From positions 1-16,258 of the forward strand of contig CAZGDR010000040.1 in NCBI GenBank assembly GCA_964524755.1: 16,258 bases of DNA. Direction: 5' to 3'. Below the pieces are notes generated by a model that worked only from the letters and a program-made list of their open reading frames with translations, searched no databases and was not told where the DNA came from. The translations under genes and the position numbers were made by a program. Within the stretch, counting starts at the first letter, position 1. Each line of letters opens with the position of its first letter. This stretch comes from JAQVOO01 sp964524755. GTDB taxonomy: Bacteria > Spirochaetota > Spirochaetia > Sphaerochaetales > Sphaerochaetaceae. Shown in pieces: positions 6,181-12,113 of this stretch.

Positions 6181-7251
6181 ACGAATGGTTTGCCATACAG
6201 CGTTATACTTCTCTAAATCTTCCCCTAAGTCGACTTTAAGTTCATAGTTTTCTAGGCTACCTATATCATAAAAAGGTTCAACTTCTCTGAATTCTTCAAC
6301 ACCACTATGTAAAGTTGACGGGTGGCGGAACTCATCTAAAAATAGGGCATATATTTCAGGACGATGGAAGAAATTTATGAACTCATGGGCAAGGTCAGGG
6401 TTAGGGGCTTTATCGAGGATTACCATAGAATCGATATAAAGAGGTCCTCCCGTCTCTGGAATAAAGAACTCCACCTTATCCCAATCAGATTCCGGCACCT
6501 CATCTGCTATATTTTCAGGATAGGTATGGGAGACCCAATATTCACCCTGATTGAAAGCTTTTCCCATCCCTTCCGAATCGAATTTAACAATATTAGGTTT
6601 CCATACTGTGTTTATGAAATCGGCAGTATGCTGTAATTCTTGAATGTCAGTTGTATTGACCGAATAGCCCAACGTAGCTTGAGCAATGCCAAGCACCTCG
6701 TGCATATCATCTAGTAATTGCATACGACCAGCCAAAGATGTATCACCGAAAATCGTCCAGTCACGAGGAAAGTCTTGAACTTTATCGGTATTTACAGCAA
6801 TACCTGCAGCTCCCATGAAATAGGGGACCGAGTACTCATACCCGGGATCGTACAATTCAGCTAATTGGCGAGCATTCGGTTCAATATATTTAAGATTTGG
6901 TAACTTCTTATGATCAAGTGCTTGTACCATACCGAGTTTAATCATGATAGCGGTATAGTCGGCTGAAGGAATAGCAATATCATACCCACCGCTACTAGCG
7001 CGTAGTTTCGTAAACATATCTTCGTTCGAAGCATAGTTGTCAATTACTACCTGAACGTTAAACTCTTTCTCGAATTTCTCGATAATACTATCTGGAGTAT
7101 AGTAGGTCCAATTATATACATATAATTTACGCGAAGTTTTTACTTCCCGCGCTGAACTCGTCCCTGTTTTTGAACAGGAGAGGATGAAGAAAATCGAAAC
7201 CAGGGTTCCGATTATCAGGATAGTCTTGGTAATGCGACGACGTGTACACAT
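6172..7251 (-). CDS. potD: PotD-like spermidine/putrescine-binding lipoprotein
   Basis: A 359-residue periplasmic binding protein of the polyamine ABC transporter type. It starts with a basic N terminus (MCTRRR), a hydrophobic stretch (10-23) and a lipobox ILSC with the lipidated cysteine at 26. The mature part opens with 'KLYVYNWTYYTPDSIIEKFE', the classic PotD/PotF opening (LY.YNW..Y.P...), and holds aromatic/acidic positions such as 'DIAIPSADY' and 'YSVPYFMG' expected around a polyamine pocket. ATG 7251 is preferred over TTG 7266 because GGGAGG (7258-7263) lies between them, seven bases from the ATG. No potA, potB or potC genes are in the window, so the receptor works with a transporter encoded elsewhere or has another role. 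It heads an operon with the decarboxylase and the MFS gene. Confidence 0.85.
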   Translation of the reverse strand: MCTRRRITKTILIIGTLVSIFFILSCSKTGTSSAREVKTSRKLYVYNWTYYTPDSIIEKFEKEFNVQVVIDNYASNEDMFTKLRASSGGYDIAIPSADYTAIMIKLGMVQALDHKKLPNLKYIEPNARQLAELYDPGYEYSVPYFMGAAGIAVNTDKVQDFPRDWTIFGDTSLAGRMQLLDDMHEVLGIAQATLGYSVNTTDIQELQHTADFINTVWKPNIVKFDSEGMGKAFNQGEYWVSHTYPENIADEVPESDWDKVEFFIPETGGPLYIDSMVILDKAPNPDLAHEFINFFHRPEIYALFLDEFRHPSTLHSGVEEFREVEPFYDIGSLENYELKVDLGEDLEKYNAVWQTIRYH

Positions 7252-7275
7252 CGTTAAACCTCCCAATAATTAGTA

Positions 7276-7284
7276 ATCATACCA
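7276..7284 (-). promoter_or_regulatory. Extended -10 promoter candidate for the potD operon
   Basis: On the minus strand TGG is followed by TATGAT (complement of 7276-7281), an extended -10 element. No good -35 is present 16-18 bases upstream. Transcription would begin near 7269 and give a leader of roughly 18 bases containing the GGGAGG ribosome binding site of potD. Confidence 0.4.
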
Positions 7285-7338
7285 TTACACTAGCGAGCAA
7301 ATGAGAGTGTACTCTAAAAAGATATCCTATTCCAGAGA

Positions 7339-7863
7339 CTACAAGCTCAAAAGGTGATGGTCACTCGTTACGGTATAGCGTAGAGAAACCAACTGCTTTT
7401 CATCTGTTTCCCACGTAACACTGAAGTAAAGGAGACGCCAGTCGTCTGTGGTGACCGGTGCAACCTTTTCTCCCATACTATCTTGGTTCACTCCTACATA
7501 GATCCCTTGATAAGCAGGAAATGGAATTATCACTGGCTGAATGGCTGAATAGTGCGCTAATAACTCTTCTATAGTAGCCAACCACACTCTATCTTCGGTG
7601 CCTAAAAACAGATTATTCTCTACTTCAATAAAGTGAGAGAACGTGGTGTTTTTAGAAAGACGTGGAAGGGTAACTTGCTCAAAGGGGGTGAAATAGCGTT
7701 CGCTCCACATGAGAGGAATCATAGGAGGCAACGAAAGGAAAGAGATGTGACCACTTGCTTGCCAGAGAGCCTGACGGATCGTTTGCACTTGGTGCGATGC
7801 CTTTTGTGATACACCGAGGGCAAGAAGATTGATAGGCCCGTTAGAGTTAATTTGAACATCCAT
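7339..7863 (-). CDS. Hypothetical protein of unknown family
   Basis: I do not recognise this gene. From ATG 7863 it encodes 174 residues without signal peptide or membrane segment. It begins with a hydrophobic strand (INLLALGV), then a helix, and has proline-rich segments 'FLSLPPMIPLMW' and 'IPFPAYQGIYVG' and a C-terminal run of alternating residues (YFSVTWETD, LVSLRYTV) that looks like beta structure; a soluble alpha/beta protein is likely. ATG 7863 is preferred because AGGA lies eight bases upstream. A TTG at 7899 would add 12 residues but has no clear ribosome binding site. It stands 87 bases upstream of potD on the same strand, with a promoter candidate between them, so it need not belong to that operon. 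It is divergent from rpmB. Codon use resembles the neighbours. Confidence 0.6.
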   Translation of the reverse strand: MDVQINSNGPINLLALGVSQKASHQVQTIRQALWQASGHISFLSLPPMIPLMWSERYFTPFEQVTLPRLSKNTTFSHFIEVENNLFLGTEDRVWLATIEELLAHYSAIQPVIIPFPAYQGIYVGVNQDSMGEKVAPVTTDDWRLLYFSVTWETDEKQLVSLRYTVTSDHHLLSL

Positions 7864-7917
7864 GTTCTGCATCCTAAGCAAGTAAGCGGGAAAATTCAAG
7901 TTCTAGGGTCTCAGCTA

Positions 7918-7946
7918 TTTACACATCCTAGATATTCTGGTATGTT
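7918..7946 (+). promoter_or_regulatory. Promoter candidate for rpmB
   Basis: TTTACA (7918-7923) and TATGTT (7941-7946) are 17 bases apart, and TGG directly before the -10 makes it an extended -10. Transcription would start near 7953, giving a leader of about 92 bases before rpmB. The leader contains a short hairpin, GGAGT/ACTCC with a 6-base loop (about 7990-8005), not followed by T residues. Confidence 0.4.
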
Positions 7947-8044
7947 TCTGAGAGTTGCGGGTTGGCTCGCGTCAACATGCTCCGCGCTAGGAGTGTAATT
8001 ACTCCCCCCTGAGTGTGAATGTTAAGGACAAGGTGGATATAATC

Positions 8045-8275
8045 ATGGCACGTAGATGTGATATTTGTGGAAAAGGAACAGTGGCAGGAAATAGCGTACC
8101 CCGTAAGGGACAAGCTAAAAAGAAAGGTGGTGTTGGCCAACATATCGGTGTGACCACTAAACGTGTGTTCAGACCCAACATCGTATCAGTAAAGGCTCTC
8201 ATTAAAGGCACACCAAGAACAATCAAGGTATGTACACGTTGCTTACGCAGCGGCAGGGTCCAGAAGGTGGTATAA
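8045..8275 (+). CDS. rpmB: 50S ribosomal protein L28 (zinc-ribbon form)
   Basis: A 76-residue, very basic protein of the large ribosomal subunit. It opens with the family signature MARRCDICGKGT, continues with 'GNSVPRKGQAKKKGG' and 'KRVFRPNI', and closes with 'IKVCTRCLRSG'. The paired cysteines C5/C8 and the C-terminal CTRC form the four-cysteine zinc site of the C+ type; zinc-free paralogues lack them. ATG 8045 is preceded by AAGGTGG with eight bases of spacing; an in-frame upstream start at 8015 would add residues foreign to L28. It is a single-gene unit with its own promoter candidate and a strong terminator 31 bases past the stop. Confidence 0.95.
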   Translation: MARRCDICGKGTVAGNSVPRKGQAKKKGGVGQHIGVTTKRVFRPNIVSVKALIKGTPRTIKVCTRCLRSGRVQKVV

Positions 8276-8276
8276 T
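8268..8276 (+). promoter_or_regulatory. Extended -10 element over the rpmB stop, candidate thrA promoter
   Basis: TGGTATAAT is a perfect extended -10 sequence overlapping the end of rpmB. No matching -35 is found at 16-18 bases. Transcription would start near 8283 and pass through the hairpins at 8293-8305 and 8306-8332 before the thrA ribosome binding site. It is the only promoter-like sequence seen close to thrA. Confidence 0.35.
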
Positions 8277-8305
8277 TCCCCTTCACATACGACTGGTCTA
8301 ACCAG

Positions 8306-8332
8306 AAGAGAGCCCTGAGTGGGCTCTTTTTT
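8306..8332 (+). terminator. Rho-independent terminator after rpmB / in the thrA leader
   Basis: AGAGCCC (8309-8315) and GGGCTCT (8321-8327) form a perfect 7-bp stem with loop TGAGT, followed by a run of six T (8327-8332); A-T pairs at the base extend the stem. A smaller hairpin CTGGT/ACCAG (8293-8305) comes just before it. It ends rpmB transcripts and leaves only 23 bases before the GTG of thrA. Confidence 0.88.
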
Positions 8333-8355
8333 CATATACAGGTAGGAGGATAGGT

Positions 8356-10758
8356 GTGGACAACATACAGGTGCATGCGATTGATGGTTCCATGATTGTC
8401 GGTTCACAAGGGGTCGAGAAACTTTTGACAATTCGTAAAGATGCTGATTCTTTTGGCATGGTCTTTGTTATCGCACCAGTGTGTGATGGAGAATTGGAAT
8501 TGCTCCATCTACTCGAGACAGCCAAAGGACGTGATGAACGCCTGTGGGCCATGATGGAAAGCCGTATTAATGCTTGGAATGCCTTAGTTGAATCTTTAAT
8601 TCCGACCAAACATCGTGCCACTGTACAACAAGAGATTAAAGCTGGTTTTGCCAAAGTAGAAGATATCCTCCGTGCCGTATGGCTGGTGGGAGACATTTCC
8701 ATGGGTTCCAGCCGGTTTCTCGATGCAACTATCAGTGGTTGGGCTGCAACGTTGCTACGTGAAGCCTTCTCTAGCCATGGGTATACTTGTACAAGCAAAA
8801 ACATTCAGGATTTTCTCGATGAAAAAGAACCGGTTGTGAAAGCCAATGAGATTTTGCTACTCACCGGAGAATTACCCCAGAGTGAAACGAGTCGTAATGA
8901 CCGCGATGCCGAATATGCAGCTACACTAGTGGGCAATAGGTTAGAGGCCTCTTCGATTACCTACTGGAATCAAGACCAATTAGTCACCACTGCCGATAGT
9001 GCCGACGTCCCCAGCGCCTCTGTCATCCCCTCGATTACCTACGCCGAAGCAACTGAATTATCATTCTTTGGTTCTCCTGTGATTCGTCCCCAACATATGG
9101 TGCCGGCTATGGCCAAACGCATCCCCCTTAATCTACGCTCTTTTGCCCAAGTTGATCATTCTGGAACTTTTGTAGACGATGCCGAGGGGAAAAAGTCCCT
9201 CTTGCCAGTTAAAGGGTTCTCCGTCATTAGAGAAATTGCCCTTATTAATGTAGAAGGGGCCGGTATGATAGGAGTCCCTGGGATTGCCCAACGCCTATTT
9301 GCGGCTATGTTGGAAGCTAACATCTCGGTTGTCCTCATTAGCCAGGCTTCGAGTGAATACTCCATCTGTTTTGCAGTCCCCTCGGAACAGGCCGCCTTAG
9401 CCTGTGCCATTGCCCGCAGCACCTTTAATCCTGAAATTGCAGCTCATCGTATCCACAGCATTGAAGTTGAGATGGGATGTGCTATTTTAGCAGCAGTCGG
9501 GGAGAATATGTCGGGTGTGCCTGGTATTTCAGGTACCTTCTTCGGGGCTTTAGGGAAGGCCCATGTGAATGTGCGTGCTATTGCCCAAGGCTCTTCTGAG
9601 CGCAATATCAGCGCTGTTATAAAAGAGAAAGACGCCCGAAAAGCATTACGAGCACTTCACGCTGCTTTCTTCCTCTCCAACCAAGCCTTAAGTGTGGGTC
9701 TTTTTGGTCCCGGAAATATTGGGGGAACCTTACTTGATCAAATTGCAGCTGAGGCTGACCGTCTTAACACCGAATTCGGAGTCGATATCCGCATTCGTGG
9801 GATTGCGAGCTCGAAAAAAATGCTTCTTGATGAACAAGGCATCGATCTCGGATCTTGGCGAGAGAGATTTAAAAAAGAGGCGGTGCCGCTTGAGGTGAAA
9901 ACCATGGTTAAGCATGTTGGAGCCTCGTATTTCCCCCATTCGGTCCTGATAGATTGTACCACCAGTGAAGAACTGCCCACCCACTATGTAGGTTGGATCG
10001 AACGGGGAATCCACATTGTCACTCCTAATAAAAAAGCAGGGACGGCGCCCTATCCTGAGTATCAAAAACTGATGGAAGCGGGGAAGCAAAGTGGGAAACA
10101 CTTCTTATATGAAACGACAGTGGGGGCCGGATTACCCATCATAGGGACCTTGAAAGACCTCTTTCAAACTGGAGATCGTGTGCGCAGTATTGAGGGAATA
10201 GTCTCGGGAACTCTCGCTTATCTCTTTGCCAATTATGATGGATCGGTTCCGTTTAGCTCACTGGTGAGAGGAGCTAAAGAGATGGGATATACTGAACCCG
10301 ACCCTCGTGATGACCTTTCTGGCATGGACGTTGCCCGTAAAACTATCATTCTAGCCCGTGAATTAGGGTATAAGGTCGAAATTTCCGATATTGATGTATT
10401 TTCTCTTGTTCCAACTGCGTTACAAGATGTACCGTTGCCAGAGTTTATGGAGAAGATGGAACTCATGGATGAGCACATTGAAAAACTGTATCGAGAGGCA
10501 CTGGCCGATGGTAAACGTCTCCGTTACGTGGGACGTGTTACCAAAGATGGAGCTTGTCATGTCGAGCTGACAGCTTATGATGAAAATCACCCCTTTGCCC
10601 AATCTAAGGGAACTGACAATGTGGTGGCTTTCACGACTGATCGCTATCGCACACAACCTCTCGTGATTCAAGGACCTGGTGCAGGACCAGAAGTTACAGC
10701 TGGTGGTGTGTTCGCTGATTTATTGCGTCTGAGTTCTTTTCTCGGCGCCCGATTATAG
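8356..10758 (+). CDS. thrA: Aspartokinase/homoserine dehydrogenase fusion with a degenerate kinase domain
   Basis: 800 residues arranged like E. coli ThrA: kinase region (1-280), two ACT regulatory domains (about 294-440) and homoserine dehydrogenase (445-800). The dehydrogenase is intact: NAD(P)-binding GLFGPGNIGG (448-457), TPNKKAGT (556-563), TTVGAGLP (587-594), SGTLAYLF (617-624), GYTEPDPRDDLSGMDVARK (644-662) and PGAGPEVTAGGVFADLLR near the end. The ACT repeats carry the expected 'ISQASSEYSI' and 'IAQGSSERNISAV'. The kinase half lacks its signatures: no KFGGTS at the N terminus (HAIDGSMI instead), no GE..S, no GR.GSDY.A (SRNDRDAEYAA instead) and no TDV.G. It probably works only as a homoserine dehydrogenase, perhaps threonine-regulated. 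GTG 8356 follows AGGAGGA by five bases. thrC follows eight bases after the stop. Confidence 0.9.
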   Translation: MDNIQVHAIDGSMIVGSQGVEKLLTIRKDADSFGMVFVIAPVCDGELELLHLLETAKGRDERLWAMMESRINAWNALVESLIPTKHRATVQQEIKAGFAKVEDILRAVWLVGDISMGSSRFLDATISGWAATLLREAFSSHGYTCTSKNIQDFLDEKEPVVKANEILLLTGELPQSETSRNDRDAEYAATLVGNRLEASSITYWNQDQLVTTADSADVPSASVIPSITYAEATELSFFGSPVIRPQHMVPAMAKRIPLNLRSFAQVDHSGTFVDDAEGKKSLLPVKGFSVIREIALINVEGAGMIGVPGIAQRLFAAMLEANISVVLISQASSEYSICFAVPSEQAALACAIARSTFNPEIAAHRIHSIEVEMGCAILAAVGENMSGVPGISGTFFGALGKAHVNVRAIAQGSSERNISAVIKEKDARKALRALHAAFFLSNQALSVGLFGPGNIGGTLLDQIAAEADRLNTEFGVDIRIRGIASSKKMLLDEQGIDLGSWRERFKKEAVPLEVKTMVKHVGASYFPHSVLIDCTTSEELPTHYVGWIERGIHIVTPNKKAGTAPYPEYQKLMEAGKQSGKHFLYETTVGAGLPIIGTLKDLFQTGDRVRSIEGIVSGTLAYLFANYDGSVPFSSLVRGAKEMGYTEPDPRDDLSGMDVARKTIILARELGYKVEISDIDVFSLVPTALQDVPLPEFMEKMELMDEHIEKLYREALADGKRLRYVGRVTKDGACHVELTAYDENHPFAQSKGTDNVVAFTTDRYRTQPLVIQGPGAGPEVTAGGVFADLLRLSSFLGARL

Positions 10759-10766
10759 GAGGGATT

Positions 10767-12032
10767 ATGCGCTACGTAAGTACACGGGGAAATGCTCCCC
10801 CAGTGAGTGCCTCTGAAGCGATCTTACAGGGTTTAGCACCCGATGGAGGCCTGTACGTTCCTGAATATTACCCCTATATCCCTCTTGAACGTTTAACAGC
10901 AGTGACCTCGTATCCTGAACTGGCCTATGAAGTGCTCGCGCCCTTCTTTGTCGACGATCTCCTTGAAGCTGAGTTGGCTGAAATATGTGTTGAAGCTTTT
11001 GATTTTGCGGTTCCCATCCATTGGTACAACGAGACAGAAGCTGTCTTAGAATTATATTGGGGACCAACAGCTGCTTTTAAAGATTTTGGAGCACGCTTTC
11101 TAGCCATTGCCATGCAACGTCTTTTACAGAAAAAGAACCAAAAGCTGACCATTTTGGTCGCTACCAGTGGGGACACAGGTGGAGCTGTTGCTTCTGCTTT
11201 CTATAAAAGAGAGGGGATTGATGTAAAGGTCCTGTTCCCCCAAGGGAAAGTTTCAAAACGGCAACAAAAACAACTCACCTGTTGGGGTGAAAATATTGAA
11301 GCCTATGCCGTAGAAGGTGTCTTTGACGATTGCCAACGGATGGTGAAACAAGCTTTTATGGATGGCGCTCTTGTGAAAGAGTATGGTCTCTCTTCAGCTA
11401 ACAGCATCAACTTAGGGCGCCTGTTACCGCAGATGGTATACGCTTTCCATGCGGCTTTAGAGGTTGTTTCTCGCACTGGTAAAGAACCGGTTATGATCAT
11501 TCCCAGTGGTAACGTGGGCAATAGTTGTGGCTCGTATTGGGCGAGGATTGTGGGCGCCCCCATTAAGAAAATTGTGTTAGCTTTAAATGCTAACCGTACA
11601 CTTCTCGATTATATTGAAACCGGAAAATATGAAAAACAACCTAGTATAGCCACCTTAGCTAACGCCATGGATGTGGGCGATCCCAGTAATATGGAGCGCC
11701 TTATACATCTATTTGGGACGTATGATGAGTTTGTGGCTGAAGTGTCTGCCTATAGCACAGATGATGAGACGATCCGTACAACTATCGCTGAAGTGTGGAA
11801 AGAACACTCCTATGTGCTCTGTCCCCATACTGCTACGGGCGAACATGTGCGAAATTTGTTGCAAAGTACTGATCCTACCGTTGTCTATGCCACAGCCCAT
11901 CCAGCCAAGTTTGATACCATCGTAGAACCGGTGATCGGTCAAAAGGTGCCTGTACCACCGCAATTAGCTGCATTGTTGGATAAACCCAGCCATGCAATCT
12001 CGATCAAAGCCGATTACAAAGCAGTGTTTTAA
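10767..12032 (+). CDS. thrC: Threonine synthase
   Basis: A 421-residue PLP enzyme converting O-phosphohomoserine to threonine, last step of the pathway. It begins with MRYVSTRGNAP, then GLAPDGGLYVPE, the family opening. The PLP lysine is K105 in GPTAAFKDFGARF, followed by ATSGDTGGAVASAF (132-145), 'ANSINLGRLLPQ', 'IPSGNVGN' and 'HTATGEH' near the C terminus. Length and motifs match the shorter bacterial type. AGGAGG (10757-10762), overlapping the thrA stop, serves its ATG, so it is co-transcribed with thrA. No homoserine kinase (thrB) lies between or after; the phosphohomoserine supplier must be elsewhere. The next gene belongs to a different, copper-controlled unit. Confidence 0.95.
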   Translation: MRYVSTRGNAPPVSASEAILQGLAPDGGLYVPEYYPYIPLERLTAVTSYPELAYEVLAPFFVDDLLEAELAEICVEAFDFAVPIHWYNETEAVLELYWGPTAAFKDFGARFLAIAMQRLLQKKNQKLTILVATSGDTGGAVASAFYKREGIDVKVLFPQGKVSKRQQKQLTCWGENIEAYAVEGVFDDCQRMVKQAFMDGALVKEYGLSSANSINLGRLLPQMVYAFHAALEVVSRTGKEPVMIIPSGNVGNSCGSYWARIVGAPIKKIVLALNANRTLLDYIETGKYEKQPSIATLANAMDVGDPSNMERLIHLFGTYDEFVAEVSAYSTDDETIRTTIAEVWKEHSYVLCPHTATGEHVRNLLQSTDPTVVYATAHPAKFDTIVEPVIGQKVPVPPQLAALLDKPSHAISIKADYKAVF

Positions 12033-12043
12033 ACCTCACGACA

Positions 12044-12072
12044 TTGACGTAGGCAACGTATAGTGATATATT
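12044..12072 (+). promoter_or_regulatory. Promoter of the copper operon
   Basis: TTGACG (12044-12049) and TATATT (12067-12072) are exactly 17 bases apart, five of six matches each to the sigma70 consensus. The predicted start, about 12079, falls at the edge of the CsoR-type operator. A bound repressor would therefore block initiation directly. Confidence 0.75.
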
Positions 12073-12076
12073 ACAC

Positions 12077-12103
12077 ATACCCCTCCCCGAGGGGTGGGGG
12101 TAT
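12077..12103. promoter_or_regulatory. CsoR-type copper operator
   Basis: The site has arms ATACCCC (12077-12083) and GGGGTAT (12097-12103) flanking an inner CCCC-GA-GGGG core (12085-12094), the TACCCC/GGGGTA pattern of CsoR operators. Longer arms ATTACAC (12070-12076) and GTGTAAT (12109-12115) lie outside it. A csoR gene is in the same operon. In the mRNA the inverted repeat sits just before the GAGGTG ribosome binding site (12104-12109). Confidence 0.82.
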
Positions 12104-12113
12104 GAGGTGTGTA

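Noticed and set aside
7252..7266. TTG start for the PotD-like protein
   Set aside because: The GGGAGG ribosome binding site lies inside these codons and serves ATG 7251.
7978..8010. GGAGT/ACTCC hairpin in the rpmB leader as a terminator or L28 autoregulatory site
   Set aside because: The stem is only 5 bp, is followed by C rather than T residues, and no L28-binding element is known to me to compare it with.
8015..8044. Extended N terminus for L28
   Set aside because: L28 proteins begin at MARRCDICG, and the AAGGTGG at 8030-8036 serves ATG 8045.
12063..12113. Upstream start for CopA adding 17 residues
   Set aside because: It would be translated from the CsoR operator itself and begins upstream of the predicted transcript start. 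ATG 12114 has a proper ribosome binding site and yields the normal HMA N terminus.
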